Below are positions 7,752-14,974 of a stretch of 33,891 bases of DNA, one piece after another. Origin of the DNA: Acidobacteriota bacterium (GTDB lineage: Bacteria > Acidobacteriota > Vicinamibacteria > Vicinamibacterales > Fen-181); the NCBI GenBank assembly GCA_025363775.1, contig JANYLG010000179.1:1-33891 (forward strand), in the 5' to 3' direction. The first letter of the stretch is position 1, and every line of letters begins with the position of its first letter. Under the pieces are notes generated by a model. That model made no database searches. It was given only the letters and a program-made list of their open reading frames with translations, and was not told where the DNA came from. The translations under genes were made by a program, and so were the position numbers.

Positions 7752-7767
7752 ATGAACATATGTTCAT
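7752..7767. promoter_or_regulatory. 16-bp palindromic operator for the ArsR/SmtB repressor
   Basis: A perfect palindrome (ATGAACAT/ATGTTCAT) 20 bases upstream of the arsR start, in an AT-rich patch unlike the surroundings. SmtB/ZiaR/CadC operators contain TGAA...TTCA inverted repeats of this kind. On the minus strand a TTGAAC (possible -35) lies just outside, so bound repressor would sit across the promoter spacer; the -10 is weak. Confidence 0.7.
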
Positions 7768-7838
7768 GCGTTCAATAATAACATCAGAGGACGGCCGTCA
7801 CAAGCGATTCGACGTCAGACAGACGGAAGGCGTGAGGC

Positions 7839-7879
7839 GGGGTCAGACCTGAAAAAATGAAGTTTCAAGACCTGACCCC
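7839..7879. repeat. REP-like imperfect inverted repeat
   Basis: GGGGTCAG (7839-7846) and CTGACCCC (7872-7879) are exact reverse complements, with a second inner pair TGAAA/TTTCA around an A-rich loop. It lies between the peroxiredoxin stop and the ArsR operator. The sequence resembles GGGGTCAGACC-type intergenic repeats that I recall as widespread in bacteria and associated with REP-type transposases; this comes from memory. It could also act as a 3' hairpin for the peroxiredoxin mRNA. Confidence 0.6.
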
Positions 7880-7890
7880 CAAGCGAGCGG

Positions 7891-8358
7891 CTACAGGGCG
7901 GCGATGGCGGCGTTCAGTTTCTGGTAATCGGGCTCGTTCCCGGGGGTGGCGGTCACTTCGGCGTGCCGTACGACGCCCTGCTTGTCGATGAGGAAAACGG
8001 CCCGCTTCGACACGCCCTTCAGTCCCACCATGTCGTCGAGATAGACCCCGTAAGCCCTGATGACGTCCTTGTTGAAGTCGCTGAGCAACGGGAAGGTGAG
8101 GCCATTCTGCTGGCCGAACGCCTTCAGGGTGAACGGCGTATCCACGCTGAGGCCATACACCTGCGCGTTCGCCTTGTTGAGCTGCGCCAGCTGGTCGCGG
8201 AACGTGCACAGTTCCTTGGTACAGACTGACGTGAATGCGGCCGGGAAGAAGGCCAGCACGGTGTTGTGCTGCCCGAACCCGGCACTCAGGGTCACGTCCT
8301 GCATGTCCTGGTTCTTGAGCGTGAAGTCGGGAGCTTTCGTTCCTACGTCTGCGGACAT
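7891..8358 (-). CDS. Peroxiredoxin, Bcp/AhpE-like
   Basis: 155 aa, thioredoxin-fold thiol peroxidase reducing H2O2 and organic peroxides in the cytoplasm. The peroxidatic Cys is C46 in PAAFTSVC and a second Cys, C51, lies five residues later (TKELC), the same spacing as in Bcp/PrxQ proteins with an intramolecular resolving Cys. The FFP and TFRDQ segments around the active site are typical. I chose the ATG at 8358 (MSADVGTKAPDF) because AGGAGG ends 4 bases before it; a longer frame starting at 8373 would include the ribosome site. It stands alone, about 160 bases upstream of the metal-efflux operon on the same strand. Confidence 0.9.
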   Translation of the reverse strand: MSADVGTKAPDFTLKNQDMQDVTLSAGFGQHNTVLAFFPAAFTSVCTKELCTFRDQLAQLNKANAQVYGLSVDTPFTLKAFGQQNGLTFPLLSDFNKDVIRAYGVYLDDMVGLKGVSKRAVFLIDKQGVVRHAEVTATPGNEPDYQKLNAAIAAL

Positions 8359-8517
8359 CTCGCCTCCTCTCACTGTTTGCGTGCAACCGGGAGCGCCTTC
8401 GGTTATCGTAACCTACCCACGGTTTCGGCGGAACCCGTCGGCGCCAGGGCGCGCTTGTCGCCCATCGAGGACTTCGACTACCATGAACGGTTGGGTTCGC
8501 TTCAACGGAGCATCAGA

Positions 8518-9474
8518 GTGATCGAGGTTCAACATCTGACGAAACGCTACGGCCGGGTGACGGCCGTGGATGACGTGACCTTCCGGGTCGAGCGGGGAGA
8601 AATCCTCGGCTTCCTCGGCCCGAATGGTGCCGGCAAGACGACGACCATGCGCGTCCTCACCGGCTACATGCCCGCCACGTCCGGCCGGGCGATCGTGGCC
8701 GGCTTCGACGTCTTCGATCAGCCGCTCGAGGCCAAGCGACGCACGGGCTATCTGCCCGAAACGCCGCCGCTCTACCCTGAGATGACCGTCCGCGAGTACC
8801 TGGAGTTTGTCGCCCGGATCAAGGGCGTCTCGTCGGGCGAGCGCTCGGCCCGGGTGAACACCGCGATGGAGAAGACGCGCATCACCGACATGGCGGCCCG
8901 CCGCTGCGGCCAGCTCTCCAAGGGCTACCGCCAGCGCGTGGGCCTGGCGCAGGCGCTCATCCACAACCCCGATGTGCTGATTCTCGACGAGCCGACCGCC
9001 GGCCTCGACCCGAAGCAAATCATCGAGACCCGCGAGCTGATCAAGCAACTGGCGGGCGATCACACGGTCATCCTCAGCACGCACATCCTGCCGGAGGTGT
9101 CGCAGACCTGCCAGCGCGTGGTCATCATCAACCGCGGCCGGGTGGTCGCCGTCGATTCACCGGCGAACCTCACCCGCCGACTGGGCGGCGCCCAGACGAT
9201 GTACGTCCAGGTGGACGGCGCCTCGGACGGCGCGCCGGCGGCGCTCGAGCGCCTCACCGGCATCACGCGGGTAGCCGAGGTCGATCGCCAGGACGGCATC
9301 GTGGGCTACGAGGTGGACAGTGAGCCGGGCCACGACCTGCGCCGCGACATCGCGCGCGCCGTGGTCACGTCCGGGTGGGGCCTGCTCGAGCTGCGCCCCG
9401 TCCGCATGAGCCTGGAGGACATCTTCCTCCAGTTGACGACGGAGGAGCAGCCCGGGGAGGCGACGATCCAATGA
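8518..9474 (+). CDS. ABC-2 type transporter ATP-binding subunit
   Basis: 318 aa from a GTG at 8518, placed by the family N-terminus IEVQHLTKRYG; the reading frame remains open upstream but that part is unlike any ATPase. Walker A GPNGAGKT at 34-41, signature LSKGYRQRVGLAQAL, Walker B LILDEPTAGLDP and the H-loop STH are all intact. The C-terminal extension (about 220-318) is typical of GldA/NosF/CcmA-like ATPases working with ABC-2 permeases. First gene of a four-gene operon; its stop overlaps the permease start (ATGA). Confidence 0.92.
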   Translation: MIEVQHLTKRYGRVTAVDDVTFRVERGEILGFLGPNGAGKTTTMRVLTGYMPATSGRAIVAGFDVFDQPLEAKRRTGYLPETPPLYPEMTVREYLEFVARIKGVSSGERSARVNTAMEKTRITDMAARRCGQLSKGYRQRVGLAQALIHNPDVLILDEPTAGLDPKQIIETRELIKQLAGDHTVILSTHILPEVSQTCQRVVIINRGRVVAVDSPANLTRRLGGAQTMYVQVDGASDGAPAALERLTGITRVAEVDRQDGIVGYEVDSEPGHDLRRDIARAVVTSGWGLLELRPVRMSLEDIFLQLTTEEQPGEATIQ

Positions 9475-10238
9475 CGAACATCCTCGCAATCGTACGCAAG
9501 GAGTGGAAGGGCTACTTCGCGTCGCCGATCGGCTATGTCGTCATCGGGATGTACGCGATCGTGTTCGGCTACTTCTACACGGTGGGACTCAGCTGGTTCA
9601 TCCGCCAGAGCATGCAGGCGCCGCAGATGGGCGGCGGCGGCGCGATGAACATCAACCAGCAGATGATCCGCTACGTCTTCCTGAACTCGACGGTGATCTT
9701 CCTGTTCGTGGTGCCGCTCATTACGATGCGGACCTACGCCGAGGAAAAGCGCTCGGGCACCATCGAGCTGCTGATGACCTCGCCGATCACCGACTTCCAG
9801 ATCGTCATGGGCAAGTTCCTCGGCGCCATGTCGCTCTACGTCGCGATGCTCGGCATTACGCTGATCCACATGGCGATGCTGTTCGTCTACGGCAACCCCG
9901 AGTGGAAGCCGATTCTCAGCGGCTACCTCGGCCTGTTGCTGCTGGGCGGCTGCTTCGTGTCGGTCGGCCTGTTTTTCTCGAGCCTGACGAAGAACCAGAT
10001 TGTCGCCGGGATGTTCACGTTTGCCGTGCTGTTGCTCCTCTGGATCATCGACTGGGTCGGCGGATTCACGGGCCCGACCGTCGAGCGCATCACCAGTTAC
10101 CTGTCGCTGACCGGGCACATGGAGGACTTCCTCCGCGGCATCGTGGACAGCCAGCACATCGTCTATTACCTGAGCTTCATCACCTTCGGTCTGTTCCTGA
10201 CGGCCAAGGCGGTCGACAGCGAGCGGTGGCGGGGGTAG
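9471..10238 (+). CDS. ABC-2 type permease (GldF-like)
   Basis: 255 aa with six predicted hydrophobic segments. The start at 9471 (MTNILAIVRKEWKGYFASP) overlaps the ATPase stop by four bases. The N-terminal RKEWKGYFASPIGYV motif and the downstream EEKRSGTIELLMTSPI segment are characteristic of the ABC-2 permease family that includes GldF and NosY. It forms the membrane channel with the ATPase. The pairing with a GldG-like protein immediately downstream supports the Gld-type assignment, although gliding motility itself is not implied. Confidence 0.9.
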   Translation: MTNILAIVRKEWKGYFASPIGYVVIGMYAIVFGYFYTVGLSWFIRQSMQAPQMGGGGAMNINQQMIRYVFLNSTVIFLFVVPLITMRTYAEEKRSGTIELLMTSPITDFQIVMGKFLGAMSLYVAMLGITLIHMAMLFVYGNPEWKPILSGYLGLLLLGGCFVSVGLFFSSLTKNQIVAGMFTFAVLLLLWIIDWVGGFTGPTVERITSYLSLTGHMEDFLRGIVDSQHIVYYLSFITFGLFLTAKAVDSERWRG

Positions 10239-10244
10239 CACGCG

Positions 10245-11825
10245 ATGCTGAAACGAGCTTTCGATACCATCGGGTGGCTCGGCACCGCTCTGGTGCTGGC
10301 CGCCGTCGCCGTGTTCTTCCTGAAGGCCGAGTGGCAGCCCTACTCACGCTGGCTGGCGTGGGGCGGCCTGGTCTGCATCCTCCTGTACACCCTCGGGCAG
10401 TGGCGCGATGTGGTGCGGGTCTTCGCCGGCCGGCAGGCGCGCCTCGGCACCATCTCGGCCGCCAGCGTACTGGTCGTGCTCGGCATCCTCTCGGCGATCA
10501 ACTACATCTCGTCGCGGGAACACAAACGCTGGGACCTCACTTCGTCCAGCCAGTTCACGCTGTCCCCGCAGTCGATCAAGATCCTTAAGAGCCTCGACTC
10601 GCCCCTGAAGATCACCGTGTTCTCCAAGGAGAACGACTTCCCGGCGTACCGCGACCGGATTGCTGAATACGAATACGTGACCAAGCGGCTGTCGGCCGAC
10701 TACGTCGATCCCGACAAGAAGCCGGCGCTCGCGCGCCAGTTGCAGGTCCAGTCCTACGGCACAGTGGCCCTGCAGTACAAGGACCGCACCGAGCGCGTGG
10801 CTGGCAACTCCGAGCAGGACCTGACCAACGGCATCATCAAGATCGTCACCGGCAGGGAGCGGAAGGTCTATTTCACACAGGGCCACGGCGAGAAAGACAC
10901 GACGGGCGCCGAGCGGACGGGCTACAACGGGATCGCGACGCAATTGACCCGCGACAACTACAAGATCGAGAAACTGCCGCTCGCCCAGCAGAGCGAGGTG
11001 CCCGGCGATGCATCGGTGGTCGTGGTGGCGGGGCCGAAGACGGACCTGCTGCCCGGGGAAATTGACGGCCTCGAGCGGTACCTCGACAAGGGCGGCAAAC
11101 TGATGCTGCTGCTGGATCCGCCGGAGAAGGCCGACAGCGCGCCGCTCGCGAACCTGATCGCGCTGGCGCACGCGTGGGCGATGGACGTCGGGAACAACGT
11201 GGTCGTGGACATCAGCGGGATGGGCCGCCTGCTCGGCACCGATGAAACGGTTCCGGTGGTGGTGAACTACCCGACGCATCCGATCGTGCAGGGGATGGAT
11301 CTGCTGACGGCCTTCCCGCTGGCGCGATCGGTCACCCCGGTCACCGGCGGCGTGAACAGCCGCTTTGCCCAAACGTTCGTCGAGACCGGCCCGAAGAGCT
11401 GGGCAGAGACGGACATAAAGACGATGCTGACGGGCGGGAAGATCACGTTCGACGGGGACAAGGGAGACAAGCGCGGACCGATTCCGATCGCCGCCGCCGC
11501 CTCTGCGCCGGTCGCCGCTGCTCCTGGCGCCAGCATGCCGGCCGGCGAGTCGGCCAGGCCCGAATCCCGCGTCGTCGTGTTCGGCGACTCCGATTTCGCG
11601 TCGAACCTTGCGCTGGGCATCAGCGGAAACCGCGACCTGTTCATGAACGCGGTCAACTGGCTGGCGCAGCAGGAGAACCTCATCGCGATCCGGCCGAAGG
11701 AAGCGGATGACCGCCGCGTGACGATGACCGCCAACCAGCAACTGCGCGTGATGATCCTGGCGTTGTTCCTGGTCCCGCTCGTCGTCTTCGGCAGCGGTGT
11801 TTTCGCGTGGTGGCGGAGGCGGTAA
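10245..11825 (+). CDS. GldG-family ABC transporter auxiliary protein
   Basis: 526 aa, membrane-anchored. Two hydrophobic segments near the N-terminus (about 10-60) and one more near 75-90, then a large non-cytoplasmic domain with family hallmarks (WDLTSSSQFTLSPQS, VYFTQGHGEKD, LDKGGKLMLLLDPPE), ending in a C-terminal transmembrane helix followed by WWRRR. This is the ABC_transp_aux/GldG family found next to GldA/GldF-type ATPase-permease pairs. A low-complexity Ala/Pro stretch (about 405-435) interrupts the domain before the conserved VVFGDSDFASN segment. Six bases separate it from the permease and none from the next gene. Confidence 0.88.
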   Translation: MLKRAFDTIGWLGTALVLAAVAVFFLKAEWQPYSRWLAWGGLVCILLYTLGQWRDVVRVFAGRQARLGTISAASVLVVLGILSAINYISSREHKRWDLTSSSQFTLSPQSIKILKSLDSPLKITVFSKENDFPAYRDRIAEYEYVTKRLSADYVDPDKKPALARQLQVQSYGTVALQYKDRTERVAGNSEQDLTNGIIKIVTGRERKVYFTQGHGEKDTTGAERTGYNGIATQLTRDNYKIEKLPLAQQSEVPGDASVVVVAGPKTDLLPGEIDGLERYLDKGGKLMLLLDPPEKADSAPLANLIALAHAWAMDVGNNVVVDISGMGRLLGTDETVPVVVNYPTHPIVQGMDLLTAFPLARSVTPVTGGVNSRFAQTFVETGPKSWAETDIKTMLTGGKITFDGDKGDKRGPIPIAAAASAPVAAAPGASMPAGESARPESRVVVFGDSDFASNLALGISGNRDLFMNAVNWLAQQENLIAIRPKEADDRRVTMTANQQLRVMILALFLVPLVVFGSGVFAWWRRR

Positions 11826-13169
11826 ATGCGCGGAGTCAACACACTGCTCGTCCTCGTGGTCATGCTGACCGGACTCGGCGCCTACGTCTACTTCGTGGAG
11901 TCGAAGAAGCCGCAAAGCGCCGACGCCAACCTCGGGCCGAAGATCTTCTCCGTCAAGGCGGACGCGATCGAGGAGATCACGGTCAAGTCGGGCGCCGGTG
12001 ACCGGACCACGCTGAAGAAGGTGAACGGCGCGTGGCAGATCACCGGGCCGGTGGCGGCGCCCGCCGACCAAGCCGAGGTGTCGGGCCTCGTGTCGAACAT
12101 CGCGACCGTGGACAACGTGCGCACGGTGGATGAGAACCCGGGCGACCTGAAGCCATTCGGGCTGGCCGAACCGCGCGTGGAGGTCACCTTCCGATCGGCG
12201 GGCAGCGCACAGGCGCAGCAGTTGCTGATCGGGGACAAGACCGTCACGCTCGGCGACCTCTACGCGAAGCTCCCGAACCAGAAAAAGGTGTTCCTGATCT
12301 CGGGGTCGTTCGACACCACCTTCAACCGCGGCACGTTCGACCTCCGCCTCAAGACGGTGCTCTCCTTCGAGCGTGACAAGGTGGACCAGGTCGAGCTCCA
12401 GTCGCCGGGCAGCACCGTGGAACTGGCGCGCAAGGGCGGCGAATGGACGTTGAGCAAGCCGATCCAGGCGCCGGCGGACTACGGGACGGTCGAAGGGCTG
12501 ATCGGCCGAGTCCAGACGGCGCAGATGAAGGGAATCACCGCCCAGGAGGCGGCCGACCTGAAGCCGTACGGCCTCGACAAGCCCGAGGCGTCGGTGACGT
12601 TCGGTCTCGGCAGCTCGCGGGCCACGCTGCTGCTCGGCGCCAAGGCCGACGCCAGCCTCGTCTACGCCAGGGACGCCTCGCGCCCGATGGTCTTCACCGT
12701 CGACTCGTCGCTGCTCGACGACGTGAAGAAGCCGGTGGACCAGTGGCGGCGCAAGGACATCTTCGAGTTCCGCGCGTTCAACGCGACCTCGATCCAGATT
12801 ACGCGCGGCGCCGACTCTCTGGCCTTCGAGAAGACCAGGGGACAGGGGAAAGACGCGACCGAGAAGTGGCGGGAGACGAAGCCGGCGACCAAGGACGTGG
12901 ATGCGGCCGCCGTGGACACGTTCCTGACGAAGCTGGCGAACCAGCGTGCGCAGTCGTTCGTGGAGACCAGCGGCACGCTGAAGACCGGGCTCGACTCGCC
13001 AGTGCTGATCGCGGTCGTTCGCTTCGACGACGGCAAGAAGGAAGAGAAAGTGACCTTCGGTCGCGTCGGCGCGGACGTGTACGCGGCCATTGCGGGCCAG
13101 CCTGGCGCCGCCAAGGTGGACACCACCGAGTTCGAGGACGCGATCAAGGCGCTGGAGGCGATCAAGTAG
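11826..13169 (+). CDS. DUF4340 domain protein of the GldG-type ABC cluster
   Basis: 447 aa. The ATG follows the stop codon of the GldG-like gene directly. One N-terminal transmembrane segment (about 5-22) anchors a periplasmic portion built of repeated units of the form 'W.I..P...PAD...V..L...', with FGLAEP and YGLDKP motifs that are typical of DUF4340. The family co-occurs with GldG-like auxiliary proteins. Its biochemical role is not known to me. It probably completes the exporter as a periplasmic partner. Confidence 0.85.
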   Translation: MRGVNTLLVLVVMLTGLGAYVYFVESKKPQSADANLGPKIFSVKADAIEEITVKSGAGDRTTLKKVNGAWQITGPVAAPADQAEVSGLVSNIATVDNVRTVDENPGDLKPFGLAEPRVEVTFRSAGSAQAQQLLIGDKTVTLGDLYAKLPNQKKVFLISGSFDTTFNRGTFDLRLKTVLSFERDKVDQVELQSPGSTVELARKGGEWTLSKPIQAPADYGTVEGLIGRVQTAQMKGITAQEAADLKPYGLDKPEASVTFGLGSSRATLLLGAKADASLVYARDASRPMVFTVDSSLLDDVKKPVDQWRRKDIFEFRAFNATSIQITRGADSLAFEKTRGQGKDATEKWRETKPATKDVDAAAVDTFLTKLANQRAQSFVETSGTLKTGLDSPVLIAVVRFDDGKKEEKVTFGRVGADVYAAIAGQPGAAKVDTTEFEDAIKALEAIK

Positions 13170-13181
13170 GAACCGAGGAGT

Positions 13182-13272
13182 CACGGCGCACGGGTCGCGG
13201 ATCACGGGTCGCGGATCACGGGGCACGGATCACGGGTCACGGGGCACGGGGCACGGGTCGCGGGTCACGGGG
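13182..13272. repeat. Heptanucleotide tandem repeat, 13 units
   Basis: Thirteen uninterrupted 7-base units with consensus CACGGGK; variants are CACGGGT, CACGGGG, CGCGGAT, CACGGAT, CGCGGGT and CACGGCG. It starts 12 bases after the DUF4340 stop and fills most of the gap before the carboxypeptidase gene. Heptamer short tandem repeats like this are known in some cyanobacteria; it is non-coding here. Confidence 0.85.
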
Positions 13273-13285
13273 CCAGACACCGTAG

Positions 13286-13305
13286 GGGCGACCGGCCGGT
13301 CGCCC
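13286..13305. repeat. 20-bp perfect palindrome, REP-like
   Basis: GGGCGACCGG followed directly by its reverse complement, ending 5 bases before the annotated carboxypeptidase start. The GTAGGGGCGACC context resembles a common intergenic REP family (recalled, not searched). It would form a strong hairpin over the translation start region. Confidence 0.6.
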
Positions 13306-13309
13306 GTTC

Positions 13310-14920
13310 ATGGATTCATCAATGCGGAATGGCAGCCGCGCCGGCGTGACCCGGCCACTCGCTGGACTTCTACTCGCCGCCCTGCTCTTGGGCGGCACGG
13401 CCTGCGGCACGAAAGCGCCGCCATCATCCGCACCGGCGCAGCCTCCTCCTGTCACCGGGGCAGCCTCCGCGCCTCTCCCGCCGGCAGCTCCAACGGGAGC
13501 GCCTCCAGCCGGAACACCAGCTGTCAACCGAGTCGACGGGCTCCGTGCCGAACTGGCCCGGATCTTCGACGCGCCCGTCTTCGCCCGGATGCAGTGGGCC
13601 GTCGTGGTGCAATCGCTCGCCAGCGGGGAGGTCATCTACAGCGGGAACGCCTCGAAGCTCATGATGCCGGCGTCGAACATGAAAATCGTGACGCTGGCCA
13701 CCTCCGCCGAACGTCTCGGCTGGGACTTCACCTACGAGACGACGCTGGTCACGTCTGCACCGGTGGCCGACGGCGTCCTCGGCGGCGACCTCATCGTCGC
13801 CGGCAGCGGGGATCCGACGATCGGCGGCCGCGGAGGCGCCGCGACCAGGGTGTTCGAGGCATGGGCGGATCGGCTCCGCGCCGACGGGATCAGCACCATC
13901 GACGGGCGGATCGTCGCGGACGCGCGGGCGTTCGACCGCGAGAGCCTCGGGGCTGGATGGGCGTGGGACTACCTGGCGTCCGGGTACGCCGCTGGCGTCT
14001 CCGCCCTCCAGTTCAACGAGAGCGTGGCCGACGTGGCCATCCTTCCCGGGCCGTCTGCCGGCACTCCCGCCGAGATCGAAGTGCGGCCGATCGAAAGCGG
14101 CCTCATCCTCGACCCGCACGTCACCACGGTGGCCGCGGGCGAAGCGGATGTCGAGTTCCACCGGCTGCCTGGCTCCAACCGGCTGATCGTCAGCGGCACG
14201 ATCCCGGTCGGGTCGAAAGAGGTGGTGCGGACGGCGACGGTGGACAAGCCGGCGCTCTACTTCGCCCGGATGCTGCGCGCGACACTGGTGGCCAGGGGCA
14301 TTCGGGTCACGGGTGACGCCGGCGAGTACGGAGATGTCTATCCCGTCCCTCCGATGGCCCCGACACGCGTCCTCCTCTCGCACCGGTCGCCCCCGCTGAA
14401 GGAGATCGCGCGCGTGCTGATGAAGGTGAGCCAGAACCAGTACGCCGAAACGCTGTTGCGAACGCTGGGTGCCCAACTGGGTGATGGCACAGCCGCGGCC
14501 GGCCAGAAGGTTGTTCGCGAAGTGCTGGACGACTGGGGCGTGCCGCCGGACGCTTACGTGTTGTCAGACGGCTCCGGGCTGTCGCGCTACAACTACGTGA
14601 GCGCCGAGATGCTCGTGAAGATTCTCCGGCAGATGTACCGCGACCCGCGCCATCGCGATCCGTTCATCGCCACGCTGCCCATCGGGGGGCAGGACGGCAC
14701 GATCGGACGCCGTTTCATCGGCACGCGTGCCGCGGGCAACGTCCGGGCAAAAACCGGGTCGATCGCCAACGTGCGCGCGCTGTCTGGCTATGTCACCACG
14801 CTCGACAACGAGGTCCTCGTCTTCTCGATCCTCGCGAACAGCTTCACCGTCCCGCAGGCGGCGATCGACAGCACGATTGATCTGGCGGTGGAGCGCCTGG
14901 CCACCTTCACCCGACAATGA
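13310..14920 (+). CDS. dacB: D-alanyl-D-alanine carboxypeptidase/endopeptidase, PBP4 type (family S13)
   Basis: 536 aa. A periplasmic serine peptidase trimming or cleaving peptidoglycan cross-links. The three penicillin-binding motifs are intact: SxxK as S122-N-M-K125, the SGLSRYN motif around 423-428, and KTG at 481-483. The insert between motifs 1 and 2 has the long extra domain usual for PBP4. The N-terminus is an export signal with a possible lipidated Cys at 32 (LGGTAC) followed by a Pro/Ala-rich linker. The start is uncertain: neither the ATG at 13310 nor that at 13322 has a clear ribosome site, and the shorter form has the better signal peptide. Confidence 0.92.
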   Translation: MDSSMRNGSRAGVTRPLAGLLLAALLLGGTACGTKAPPSSAPAQPPPVTGAASAPLPPAAPTGAPPAGTPAVNRVDGLRAELARIFDAPVFARMQWAVVVQSLASGEVIYSGNASKLMMPASNMKIVTLATSAERLGWDFTYETTLVTSAPVADGVLGGDLIVAGSGDPTIGGRGGAATRVFEAWADRLRADGISTIDGRIVADARAFDRESLGAGWAWDYLASGYAAGVSALQFNESVADVAILPGPSAGTPAEIEVRPIESGLILDPHVTTVAAGEADVEFHRLPGSNRLIVSGTIPVGSKEVVRTATVDKPALYFARMLRATLVARGIRVTGDAGEYGDVYPVPPMAPTRVLLSHRSPPLKEIARVLMKVSQNQYAETLLRTLGAQLGDGTAAAGQKVVREVLDDWGVPPDAYVLSDGSGLSRYNYVSAEMLVKILRQMYRDPRHRDPFIATLPIGGQDGTIGRRFIGTRAAGNVRAKTGSIANVRALSGYVTTLDNEVLVFSILANSFTVPQAAIDSTIDLAVERLATFTRQ

Positions 14921-14974
14921 CGCGGATGCGAACCTGACGCGCCTGTCTCCCGTCTAACTGGAAACGGAGGGACC

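Noticed and set aside
10344-13226. 960-aa open frame on the minus strand opposite the GldG-like and DUF4340 genes
   Set aside because: Rich in His/Arg/Val/Gly as expected for an antisense frame of GC-rich coding DNA; the plus-strand genes have clear domains, starts and overlaps.
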